DNA from: Nocardia sp. BMG111209 | GTDB taxonomy: Bacteria > Actinomycetota > Actinomycetes > Mycobacteriales > Mycobacteriaceae | Assembly (NCBI RefSeq): GCF_000381925.1 | Contig: NZ_KB907307.1 | Span: 3,224,001 to 3,288,000 of the forward strand | Reading direction: 5' to 3' | DNA: 64,000 nucleotides | In this document: positions 8,417-16,184 of the stretch, piece by piece | How positions within the stretch are numbered: the first letter of the stretch is position 1 | Layout: each line of letters opens with the position of its first letter | Position numbers and translations under genes: made by a program | The notes under the pieces: model-generated | Databases searched by the model: none | Told to the model about the DNA's origin: nothing | What the model saw: the letters and a program-made list of their open reading frames with translations, nothing else

Positions 8417-9166
8417 ATGACTTCGCTGGCAGGCAAGGTCGCCTTCGTCGCCGGGGCCAGCCGCGGGATCGGCGCCACGGTCGCCGAGGCCCTGGCGGCC
8501 GCGGGGGCCACGGTCGCGGTGGCGGCGCGCTCGGAGACCGAGGGCAAGCTGCCCGGCACCATCGGTGCGGTGGCCGACCGGATCACCGCCGCCGGCGGCC
8601 GGGCGCTGCCGGTGCCGTGCAACGTCTCCGACGAGGCGTCGGTGAACGCGGCGGTGCAGTCGACCGTGGACGCGTTCGGCGGTATCGACATCCTGGTCGC
8701 CAACGCCGGGGTGCTGTGGATGGGCCCGATCGAGTCCACCCCGCTGAAGCGGTGGCAGCTGTGCCTGGACGTCAACCTCACCGGGGTGTTCCTGGTGACG
8801 AAGGCGGTGATCCCGCACGTGCGGGCGCGCGGCGGCGGCTCGCTGATCGCGATCACCACCACCGGTGTCGACATGATCGACCGGGGCGCCAACGCCTACT
8901 GGGTGTCCAAGGCGGCCGCCGAGCGGCTGTATCTGGGACTGGCGTCGGATCTGAAGGGCGACAACATCGCCGTCAACTGCCTCAGCCCGTCCCGGGTGGT
9001 GCTCACCGAGGGGTGGGCGGCCGGTGGTGGCGGCGTGCAGATCCCACCGGAGGCCGTCGAGCCGCCGGAGGCGATGGCGAATGCCGCCGTACTGCTGGCC
9101 GGACAGGATGCCACCGGCATCACCGGCACCGTCCAGCGCTCGGAATCGCTGGTGGCGCAAGGCTGA
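8417..9166 (+). CDS. short-chain dehydrogenase/reductase
   Basis: A 249-residue SDR with cofactor loop GASRGIG, NAG motif (VANAGVLW) and catalytic YWVSK. The position normally held by the catalytic serine, 13 residues before the tyrosine, is threonine (AITTTGVDM), an uncommon but tolerable change. It probably interconverts an alcohol and a ketone on a CoA or steroid-like substrate. It is the second gene of a two-gene operon ended by a strong hairpin at 9180. Confidence 0.88.
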   Translation: MTSLAGKVAFVAGASRGIGATVAEALAAAGATVAVAARSETEGKLPGTIGAVADRITAAGGRALPVPCNVSDEASVNAAVQSTVDAFGGIDILVANAGVLWMGPIESTPLKRWQLCLDVNLTGVFLVTKAVIPHVRARGGGSLIAITTTGVDMIDRGANAYWVSKAAAERLYLGLASDLKGDNIAVNCLSPSRVVLTEGWAAGGGGVQIPPEAVEPPEAMANAAVLLAGQDATGITGTVQRSESLVAQG

Positions 9167-9179
9167 TCGCGCCGCTGTA

Positions 9180-9214
9180 CTCGGCCCGGCCGTCTCCGTG
9201 ACGGCCGGGCCGAG
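9180..9214 (+). terminator. stem-loop terminator after the SDR pair
   Basis: Arms CTCGGCCCGGCCGTC and GACGGCCGGGCCGAG pair perfectly over 15 bp around a 5-base loop, 14 bases after the SDR stop. No long T tract follows, as is usual at high GC. Confidence 0.75.
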
Positions 9215-9388
9215 TGCGTTCGGCGCCCGGCCACGCGGCGGTCCGGCCGGTTCGCCGACCGGTGTGTCCGGGATTTCGGTCCGATTCCGGCGTCGCACGG
9301 TCCGATCGCCGCGAACTCGCGAGATTCGGTACCGCACGGGCACTTCGGAACCGCGCGCGGGTGTGAGGTCGCTGATAGATTGGCGCCC

Positions 9389-10360
9389 ATGCTGTTCGGA
9401 AGCGGGTGGGGACGCGGGCGGTTGCGCGCCGGTTGGGTCGCAGTGCTGGTCGCCGCGGGGATGATCGATGTCGCGGCACAGGCACAGGCCGCTCCGGCCG
9501 GGGACTGTTCCGCGGGCTGGCAGTCCACCACGCTGCTGAGCGGGCACCGGGAGCTGGAGAATCTGGACTCCGACGGGCACGGCGGCTTCTTCGTCTCCGC
9601 GCTGGTCGCCGGTGAGCTGCTGCATCTGCGGTCCGGTGGCGAGACCGACACGCTCGCAACAGGTTTGGACCATCCCGGCGGCGTGCGGTTCGACGGCCGG
9701 TACGTGTACTTCAGCACCGGGGACAATTTCCCCGGGCCCCCGGGTGCGTTGCACCGCTACGACACCGCGACCGGTGAATTCACCGATCTGCTCGGCGGAC
9801 TCGACATGCCCAACGGGCTGTTGCGGCTGCCCGACGGGGATCTGCTGATCGCCTCGTCCGCGCCGGGGAGCGCCCAGGGCATCTCCCGGTACCGGCCGTC
9901 GAGCGGCGAATTCACCCCGGGCTGGTCGGATCTCGCGCTGCCCAACGGTCTCGCGTTGTCCGGCGACGGCACGGCGGTCTACGCGACGACGCTGACCGCG
10001 CAGATCTACCGGGTGCCACTGGAAGATCCGCACCACCCCACCGTGGTCCTCGGTGCGCCGGCGCTGGCCGCGCTGCCCGACGATCTGGATGCGACCCGTT
10101 CGGGCCCGGTGTATTTCGCGGATCAGGTCGCCGGTGCGGTGTATCGGGCCGATCCGGCGACGGGGGCCGTCTGCTCCGTCGTCACGGGGCTGATCACGCC
10201 GAATCCGGTGCGGCAGGTGCCCGACGGCGTCAGCTCGGTGCGCATCGAACGCGACGGCGACGGGTGGTCGTTGTACGTCACCGCGATGGACGGGGCGCTG
10301 CGCCGGTTGCGGCCGCCGCCCGGGGTCGACCTGACCCCGCCGAACCCGGATATGCGCTGA
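9389..10360 (+). CDS. secreted SMP-30/gluconolactonase-like beta-propeller protein
   Basis: A 323-residue protein with a signal peptide (basic GRGRLRAG, hydrophobic core WVAVLVAAGMI, likely cleavage after AQAQA). The mature part has repeated blade motifs such as GLDHPGGVRFDG, DMPNGLLRLPDGDLL and ALPNGLALSGDGTAVY, as in six-bladed SMP-30/strictosidine synthase-like propellers. These include lactonases and esterases, but the reaction here is unknown. The ATG at 9389 fits the signal peptide better than the upstream TTG. It sits alone between a terminator and a convergent gene. Confidence 0.8.
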   Translation: MLFGSGWGRGRLRAGWVAVLVAAGMIDVAAQAQAAPAGDCSAGWQSTTLLSGHRELENLDSDGHGGFFVSALVAGELLHLRSGGETDTLATGLDHPGGVRFDGRYVYFSTGDNFPGPPGALHRYDTATGEFTDLLGGLDMPNGLLRLPDGDLLIASSAPGSAQGISRYRPSSGEFTPGWSDLALPNGLALSGDGTAVYATTLTAQIYRVPLEDPHHPTVVLGAPALAALPDDLDATRSGPVYFADQVAGAVYRADPATGAVCSVVTGLITPNPVRQVPDGVSSVRIERDGDGWSLYVTAMDGALRRLRPPPGVDLTPPNPDMR

Positions 10361-10448
10361 GCGCCGGATTCCGTTGCCGCACAGGCCGGGACGCGGCCCG
10401 GTAGCCGCGCTCGACGCGGGTATCGCCGCCGCGCGTACCCCGGCCCGC

Positions 10449-11195
10449 CTACCAGTCGCTCAGCTCCCGGGCGGCGTCGTGGTAGTCGACGAGCGCCGCG
10501 TGGACGTCCGGGATGTCGGCGTGGTCGCGCCGGGCGCGGCGCAGGTAGTCGCGGACGTCGCCGCCGGTGTGGATGGCGCCGTAGCCGACCGTGGGGTATC
10601 GCTGGGCCGGTTCCGGCGGTGGGGCCCAGGGCAATCCGTTGGCGGACAGATAGTCGGTGACCGCGGCCAGTTCCCGGATCGGCTTCTCCAGATCGGTGAG
10701 GCGCTCGCGGTAGATCTCGCCGGCCGGGGATCCGGGGCCGAAGATCCGGTCGAACTGTTGTGCCACACTCTCGTCCGCGCGCGCCGCGGACCGGGTCAGC
10801 GCGTCCCAGATCGGCCGGGCGATCAGGGCGGGCACGATCATCGCGCCGTCCAGGGCCGTCAGCACCGGGAAACCGGCCGGGAAGTCGGGGAAGGCAACCG
10901 CGCCGCAGGTGCGGGAGATACAGGCGATCAGGACGTCGACATCGGTGTCGCCGCAATCCCATTCGGGCGCCTCGAAGCGGCCGTCGCGCTGCCGGTCCCG
11001 GAAGTACCGGACCACCAGTTCGGTGTTCAGGTCCTCCTCGATGCCGTCGATCGCACCGGCGCGATCGTGAGTACCGGTCATACCCAACGTGATCGGCCGG
11101 TAGCCGCCCGGGACCCGTTGCAGCACAACAAGGGTGGCATCGACCGGGCGCAGGCTCACCCCGGTGACCAGACAGTTGGAATCGTAGTACCCCAT
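10449..11195 (-). CDS. uncharacterised cytoplasmic protein
   Basis: A 248-residue protein I do not recognise, starting MGYYDSNCLVTGVSL. It has no signal peptide, membrane span or known catalytic motif. The N-terminus contains alternating hydrophobic strands (ATLVVLQRVPGGYRPI) and the C-terminus is charged and probably helical. The frame has normal codon use and an unusually clean start, so it is very likely a real gene. It lies 86 bases downstream of the first glycine-zipper paralogue on the same strand. That could mean shared expression, but no function follows. Confidence 0.7.
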   Translation of the reverse strand: MGYYDSNCLVTGVSLRPVDATLVVLQRVPGGYRPITLGMTGTHDRAGAIDGIEEDLNTELVVRYFRDRQRDGRFEAPEWDCGDTDVDVLIACISRTCGAVAFPDFPAGFPVLTALDGAMIVPALIARPIWDALTRSAARADESVAQQFDRIFGPGSPAGEIYRERLTDLEKPIRELAAVTDYLSANGLPWAPPPEPAQRYPTVGYGAIHTGGDVRDYLRRARRDHADIPDVHAALVDYHDAARELSDW

Positions 11196-11281
11196 ATTTC
11201 CCACCGTACGGGAAAACCCGCCGCGGCCGCCGCACCCCTGTTCCCGACAGTGCAACGGCCGCAGCGGGTTCCGGCCATCCG

Positions 11282-12073
11282 CTACTTCGCGGGCGGCGGT
11301 GCGGGCTGCGCCGGATCGACGCAGAACGCCCCCGGCCCGTAGCACGGCGAGAACACCGTCGAGAAGTACTGGTAGGCCGACCACAGCACGATCGGACCGG
11401 CCACCAGTGCGGCGCCGGCGAGCGTACCCACCGACCCGATCGCGGCGGCGCCGGCGATGCAGCCGACGATCGCGCCCGGGAGCACACCCGACAACAGGGT
11501 GGTGATCGCCGTGGACACCGAGCCGACCACGGCGCCCGCGAGGCAGCCGCCGCCGGCGCCGAGCAGGGCGCCCACCGAGGCGCCGATGACCGAGCTGATA
11601 CCGACCCGGCTGGCCAGCATGCCCAGTGCGGTCGCGTCCCGCGGGGTGAAGGATTCGGCGATCGGCTCCCCCTTCGCGATATCCGCCGGGGTGATCGGAT
11701 CCGCGACCGGGACGCCACCGACGGTCGCCGGCGTCAGCTTGATGCCACCGTCGACGAATTCGGCGGTGATCGGGAAGGCCCGATCGTCCATCCGGTAGGT
11801 CAGGGGTACCGAATCCTGGAACGCGCCGGCCCGGTCCTCGACGAGCACGCGCCCGTCGGCGAGCCGGAAGTGCGCGTCCGCCGCGGCGAGCACGATCGAG
11901 GCGCGGTCGCGGTCGATCGTGTAGTGCAGGCCGTCGATCTCCACGGCCTGATGGTCGAGCGCGGTCTGCACCCGATCCGGCGGTCCGGCGGGACCGGGCT
12001 CCGCGTGCGCGACGGCCATGGTGACGCCGAGGGCGCCGACGGCCAGCACCGCGGGTGCGGTGAATTTCCTCAT
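11282..12073 (-). CDS. secreted glycine-zipper protein, paralogue 1
   Basis: A 263-residue secreted protein. A signal peptide (MRKFTAPAVLAVGALG..., cleavage near AHA-EP) precedes a soluble domain of about 110 residues. A glycine/alanine-rich region with membrane-inserting, glycine-zipper character follows (VIGASVGALLGAGGG, AIVGCIAGAAAIGSVG), then WSAYQYFSTV and a short cysteine-bearing tail. Four cysteines are conserved with the paralogue at 12340-13140. The family is unnamed to me and probably envelope-associated. The upstream leader resembles that of its paralogue (GGAAAGT then ATACAG before the ATG). Confidence 0.82.
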   Translation of the reverse strand: MRKFTAPAVLAVGALGVTMAVAHAEPGPAGPPDRVQTALDHQAVEIDGLHYTIDRDRASIVLAAADAHFRLADGRVLVEDRAGAFQDSVPLTYRMDDRAFPITAEFVDGGIKLTPATVGGVPVADPITPADIAKGEPIAESFTPRDATALGMLASRVGISSVIGASVGALLGAGGGCLAGAVVGSVSTAITTLLSGVLPGAIVGCIAGAAAIGSVGTLAGAALVAGPIVLWSAYQYFSTVFSPCYGPGAFCVDPAQPAPPPAK

Positions 12074-12283
12074 CAACTGTATTCACTTTCCTCGAGGTGT
12101 TCGTGTGCGGAGGCCGGGACCGCTGCCTTCGGTCCCGGCCGCACACGGATCCCCGCGGGCGTGCGTACCCGCTCTGCCATCCCCATGTCAGTGCCCGCGG
12201 TGATCTGGCCCGAGTAGACAACACACAGCGATCTCTCGAGATGTTTGCGATCATGAAGAATGCAATGGACCGCGATACGCGAA

Positions 12284-12314
12284 CCGGCCCCGGGACCGTC
12301 GGTCCAGGGGCCGG
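12284..12314 (-). terminator. stem-loop terminator after paralogue 2
   Basis: An inverted repeat of CCGGCCCC-GGACC with GGTCC-GGGGCCGG, 13 pairs with one mismatch and a 3-base loop, lies 25 bases beyond the stop of the minus-strand gene at 12340. It would insulate that gene from paralogue 1 further downstream. Confidence 0.75.
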
Positions 12315-12339
12315 AAAGTGTTGCCGTGGTGGCGAATAC

Positions 12340-13140
12340 CTACTTGACCGGGGCGGGTGCGCCCGGATCCACGCAGGTCGGCCCCGGCACGGGGCACGGC
12401 ACGAGCACGGTGGAGAAGTACTGGTAGGCCGACCACAGCAGGACCGGACCGCCGACCAGGGCGGTGCCGGTCACGGTTCCGGCGGTGCCCACCGTCGCCA
12501 TGCCGGCGATGCAGCCGACCACCATGCCGGGAATCACGCCGCTGAGCAGCGTGGTGATCGCGGCGGAGACCGAGCCGACGACGGCGCCCGCGACACAGCC
12601 GAGCGTGCCGCCGACGACCGCGCCGACCACGGCGCCCAGCACCGCGGCGATACCGGCGCGGCCGCCGAACATCTGCAGTTCGGCCAGGTCGCGCGGGGAG
12701 AACGACTCGGACACCGGAGCGGCCGCGGCCACCTCCTGCGCGTGCGCGATATCCGCGCGGGTGATCGGGTCGGCGACCTTGTGCCCGTCGGTCAGCGCCG
12801 GGGTCAGCCGCACGCTGTGGTCACCGAGCTGCGCGGCGATCGGGAACACCTGATCGTCCTTGCGGTACGACAACGGCAGCGAATCGTTGAACTTGCCGGC
12901 CGTGTCCCGGACGACGACACTGCCGTCCACGGTTTCGAAAGCGCCGTCGGGCGCCGATACCACGATCGATCCGCCGTCACGGTCGACGGTGAAATGAACA
13001 CCGTTCAGTTCGACCGCCTGGTGATTCGGCACAGGCTGCGGCGCCGGCGCCGGATCGGTGACCGGCTCGGCGTTCGCGGCGCCGCAGGCGACGCTCAGCG
13101 CGCCGGCCAGCAACACCGCACACGCAGTGGATTTCCTCAT
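12340..13140 (-). CDS. secreted glycine-zipper protein, paralogue 2
   Basis: A 266-residue paralogue of the neighbour at 11282. The order is the same: signal peptide (MRKSTACAVLLAGALSVACG), soluble domain with NHQAVELNGVHFTVDRDGG, hydrophobic glycine-zipper segment (GAVVGAVVGGTLGCVAG), WSAYQYFSTV and a CVDPG tail. The two share the whole C-terminal architecture and diverge more in the soluble half, consistent with an old tandem duplication. Separate terminators and leaders suggest independent transcription. ATG at 13140 with GGAAAG upstream; an ATG at 13155 is possible. Confidence 0.82.
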   Translation of the reverse strand: MRKSTACAVLLAGALSVACGAANAEPVTDPAPAPQPVPNHQAVELNGVHFTVDRDGGSIVVSAPDGAFETVDGSVVVRDTAGKFNDSLPLSYRKDDQVFPIAAQLGDHSVRLTPALTDGHKVADPITRADIAHAQEVAAAAPVSESFSPRDLAELQMFGGRAGIAAVLGAVVGAVVGGTLGCVAGAVVGSVSAAITTLLSGVIPGMVVGCIAGMATVGTAGTVTGTALVGGPVLLWSAYQYFSTVLVPCPVPGPTCVDPGAPAPVK

Positions 13141-13363
13141 CTGTATGCAACTTTCCATCAGGGGACCACGAATCCCCGGCACGGCACCGCCGCCTCCGAT
13201 ATCGCGCCGAGTTATCCCCGAAAATCCCGGTCCGCCTCCCCCGAACCGGTCCATTCGGTGATCACTCCGGAGTCAAGCCCATCGGGTACGGCCACATCGA
13301 GGGCCGATCCGGAATTCCAATACTGCGATCGTGAACCGTGTTCGAGATATCCCGGAAACGACT

Positions 13364-13390
13364 GTGACCCGGGGCGATGCCCCGGGCCAC
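13364..13390 (-). terminator. stem-loop terminator of the acyl-CoA dehydrogenase operon
   Basis: CCCGGGGC-GAT-GCCCCGGG, extended by GTG/CAC with one mismatch, forms a strong hairpin 24 bases after the enoyl-CoA hydratase stop. It marks the end of the four-gene minus-strand operon that starts at 17571. Confidence 0.7.
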
Positions 13391-13413
13391 AAATGCTCGT
13401 ATCGGTAAGGCGC

Positions 13414-14181
13414 TCAGCCCTTCTTGGCGGTGAGCCGTGTGACGATCGCCGCGAAATCCTCGTTCTGGAAGGACTGGTTCTCCTGGCTCAGCGCGTAGTC
13501 CAGGGTGGCCAGCACCGCGCGCTCCAGATGAATGTTCAGAATGCGCTTGGTGGATTCCACCGCCTGCTGCGGCAATTCCAGGATGCGCTTCGCGGCGGCG
13601 AGGGCCTCGGTCAGCGGATCGGCCACCACATGGTTGACCAGGCCCATCTCCCTGGCCCGGTCCGGGGTGATCCGCGCGCCGGTGATGGCGTACTCCTTGG
13701 CCAGCAACAGGCTGGTGTGCAGCGGCCAGGTCAGCGGGCCGCCGTCGGCGGCGACCAGGCCCACCTGGACGTGCGGATCGGCCAGGTGCGCGGTCTCGGC
13801 CATGTACACGATGTCCGACAGCGACACCAGGCTGCAGCCCAGGCCGACCGCGGGACCGTTGACCGCGGTCACCACCGGCACCCGGCAGCGGACCATGCCG
13901 AGCACGATGTCGCGGCCGTCGGCGATCGTCTTGGCCCGCAGCTCGTCGTTCTGGCGCAGCTCGTTCAGGTAGGTGAAGTCGCCGCCGGCGGAGAACGCCT
14001 TGCCGGCGCCGGTCAGCACCGCGACCCGGGCGCCGCGGTCGGCGGACAGCCGGTTCCACAGCGTGGCCAGGCCGTGGTGCAGATCGTCGTCGACCGCGTT
14101 CAGCTGCTCGGGCCGGTTCAGGGTGATGATCCGCAGCGGCCCTTCGGCCTCCACGCGGATCGCATCGGGCATGTCGTACAA
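13414..14181 (-). CDS. enoyl-CoA hydratase/isomerase family protein
   Basis: A 255-residue crotonase-fold enzyme. The first oxyanion-hole tract is AGKAFSAGGDFTYL near 60 and the second is NGPAVGLGCSL near 105. It would hydrate or isomerise an enoyl-CoA made by the acyl-CoA dehydrogenase pair just upstream. I chose the TTG at 14181 (MYDMPD...) because GGAG sits 6 bases ahead of it and similar mycobacterial proteins start MYDMP. The ATG at 14172 is the alternative. It is the last gene of a tightly packed operon, one base after the preceding stop. Confidence 0.9.
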   Translation of the reverse strand: MYDMPDAIRVEAEGPLRIITLNRPEQLNAVDDDLHHGLATLWNRLSADRGARVAVLTGAGKAFSAGGDFTYLNELRQNDELRAKTIADGRDIVLGMVRCRVPVVTAVNGPAVGLGCSLVSLSDIVYMAETAHLADPHVQVGLVAADGGPLTWPLHTSLLLAKEYAITGARITPDRAREMGLVNHVVADPLTEALAAAKRILELPQQAVESTKRILNIHLERAVLATLDYALSQENQSFQNEDFAAIVTRLTAKKG

Positions 14182-14182
14182 G

Positions 14183-15271
14183 TCAGGCTCCCAATCCGAG
14201 GATGCGACCGGAGATGATGTTCTTCTGGATCTGCGAGGTGCCGCCCATGACGCTCTGCGCGCGGCTGTACATGTAGGAGCCGAGCAGTTCCGGGTCCCGG
14301 GTGCCGCCGACGGCCAGCGCGGCGTGGCCGACCGACTGGTCGACCCAGGTCATCAGCAGCTTGTCCAGCGAGCCGTCGGGGCCGTGGACGATGCCGTCGA
14401 GCTGTTCGGACAGCCGCCGCCGCACGTGCAGGCGCAGCATCTCGACTTCCACTGCGGCCCAGGCGAGATCGGCCGGGATCGGGCCGTCGACGCGAGTGGC
14501 CAGCTGCCGCACCAGTTTTCCGTAGCGGGCCGCGAAACCCAGGGTGGAGGGCTCACGTTCGTGGCCGACCACGGTCATCGCCAGCTTCCAGCCCTCCCCC
14601 GGCGCGCCGACCATCTGATCGGCGGGCACCCGGGCGCCGTCGAACAGCACCTGGCCGAATTCCTTGGTGACGCCGCTGATCATCTTCAGCGGCCGCTGCT
14701 CGATACCGGGCTGCTTCATCTTCACCACGAAGGCCGAGATGCCCTTGTGCCGAGGCGCTTCCGGATCCGTGCGGGCCAGCAGCAGGCACCAGTCGGCGAC
14801 GTCGGAGTAGCTGGTCCAGATCTTGTGGCCGTTGAGGACGTACTCGTCGCCGTCGCGGGTCGCGGTGGTGCGCAACGAGGCCAGATCGGATCCGGCGCCG
14901 GGCTCGCTGAAGCCCTGGCACCAGCGCTCGGTGCCGTTGATCATGCCGGGCAGGAAACGCTGTTGCAGTTCCGGGCTGCCGTGATGGCCGAGGCCGACCA
15001 CCAGATAGCCCAGGCTCGGCCGCGGCGGCGCGCCGGCGATCGCCAGCTCCTCGTCCAAGATCACGTCGTAGACCGGCGGAAGGTCTTGCCCGCCTACCTC
15101 TTTCGGCCAGGACAGGCCGAAGAAGCCGCCCTCGTACAGCGCGCGATGCCACTCGCCCTGTTTGGCCCAGTACTCGTCGCCCGAGGTCGGGAAGGTGCCG
15201 GCGATATCGGCCAGCCAGGTGCGCAGCCGGGCGCGGAACTGCGCCTCCTCCGGTGAGTCACGAAAGTCCAA
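14183..15271 (-). CDS. acyl-CoA dehydrogenase, larger subunit of a probable heteromer
   Basis: A 362-residue acyl-CoA dehydrogenase with the FAD/substrate tracts QGFSEPGAGSDLASL and WTSYSDVADWC and the C-terminal MGGTSQIQKNIISGRILGLG. It introduces the 2,3-double bond of an acyl-CoA. The start is TTG at 15271 with GGAGGAG 7 bases ahead, overlapping the next subunit by 14 bases. Adjacent unequal FadE genes are typical of actinobacterial heterotetrameric dehydrogenases that act on bulky steroid-type CoA esters. That is established for the ChsE group; here it is inferred. Confidence 0.92.
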   Translation of the reverse strand: MDFRDSPEEAQFRARLRTWLADIAGTFPTSGDEYWAKQGEWHRALYEGGFFGLSWPKEVGGQDLPPVYDVILDEELAIAGAPPRPSLGYLVVGLGHHGSPELQQRFLPGMINGTERWCQGFSEPGAGSDLASLRTTATRDGDEYVLNGHKIWTSYSDVADWCLLLARTDPEAPRHKGISAFVVKMKQPGIEQRPLKMISGVTKEFGQVLFDGARVPADQMVGAPGEGWKLAMTVVGHEREPSTLGFAARYGKLVRQLATRVDGPIPADLAWAAVEVEMLRLHVRRRLSEQLDGIVHGPDGSLDKLLMTWVDQSVGHAALAVGGTRDPELLGSYMYSRAQSVMGGTSQIQKNIISGRILGLGA

Positions 15272-16184
15272 GGTCGATCTCCTCCAGGCGGACGGGGAAC
15301 AGTTCGGTCGAGGTCAGCACGCGCCGAAGGTGGATGTGCGCGAGGCATTCCCAGGTGTTGCCGATGCCGCCGTGCACCTGGATCGAGGTCTCGCAGATGG
15401 TGCGGGCGGCGCGGGCGCAGTACAGTTTCGCGATCCGGGCGGCCTGGACCGCCTCGGCGGCGGGCAGCTCGTCGACGGCCCAGGCGGCGTGCCGCAGCAC
15501 GCTGACCGAACCCTCGATCAACGCCTGGCTCTCCGCCAGCAGATGGCCGATCGCCTGGTACGAGCCGATCGAATGTCCGTACTGCTCACGGATTTTCGCG
15601 TACTCGACGGCGAGGGTCTGGGCGCCGCGGGCGGCGCCGAGCAGATCGGCGGTGGTCGCCACCAGGGCCAGCGCGTGCCACTGCGCGGCCTGGTCGGCCG
15701 ACAGATCGCCGATCGACTGCAACGCGCCGGTCAGGGCCGCGTCGACGCGGGTGGGGTCGGCGCCGGCGAGCGGCTCGCCGACCTCGCCGGACCGGATCGC
15801 GTCGTCGGTGACCACCAGCGCGTGATCCGCGCCGCGGGCGTCGATCGCGCGCAGGCCGCCGAAGCGGGGTCCGGCGTCGACGGCGACGGTCCAGGCGCCG
15901 GTGTCGCCGTCGGGCTGGCCGCGCAGATCGTCGGCCAGCACCGGGCCCAGGAACGGCACGTCCACCAGGCCGCGGCCGAATTCCTCGGCCACCAGCGCCA
16001 CCTCGACGCCGGAGGCGCCGTCGGAGCGCAACGCGCGCCAGCCGGCGTTGTCGACGGCCTTCTCCAGCCGGGTCAGCCGGGTGGTGTCGTCGAGCTCGGC
16101 CACCGAGCCGGGGCCCAGGTCGGAGGCCAGTTTGGCGGCCGCGTCGCGCAGCTGCCGCTGCTCACTGGTCAGTCGAACGTCCAT
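15258..16184 (-). CDS. acyl-CoA dehydrogenase, smaller subunit of a probable heteromer
   Basis: A 308-residue acyl-CoA dehydrogenase-like protein, shorter than the usual 380 or so. The N-terminal half is degenerate, while the C-terminal helical half keeps YAKIREQYGHSIGSYQAIGH and QVHGGIGNTWECLAHIHLRR. The glutamate in GNTWEC is a candidate catalytic base. It overlaps both neighbours (14 bases with the larger subunit, 23 bases with the ligase), so the products are probably made in fixed ratio and form a complex. Confidence 0.88.
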   Translation of the reverse strand: MDVRLTSEQRQLRDAAAKLASDLGPGSVAELDDTTRLTRLEKAVDNAGWRALRSDGASGVEVALVAEEFGRGLVDVPFLGPVLADDLRGQPDGDTGAWTVAVDAGPRFGGLRAIDARGADHALVVTDDAIRSGEVGEPLAGADPTRVDAALTGALQSIGDLSADQAAQWHALALVATTADLLGAARGAQTLAVEYAKIREQYGHSIGSYQAIGHLLAESQALIEGSVSVLRHAAWAVDELPAAEAVQAARIAKLYCARAARTICETSIQVHGGIGNTWECLAHIHLRRVLTSTELFPVRLEEIDLGLS

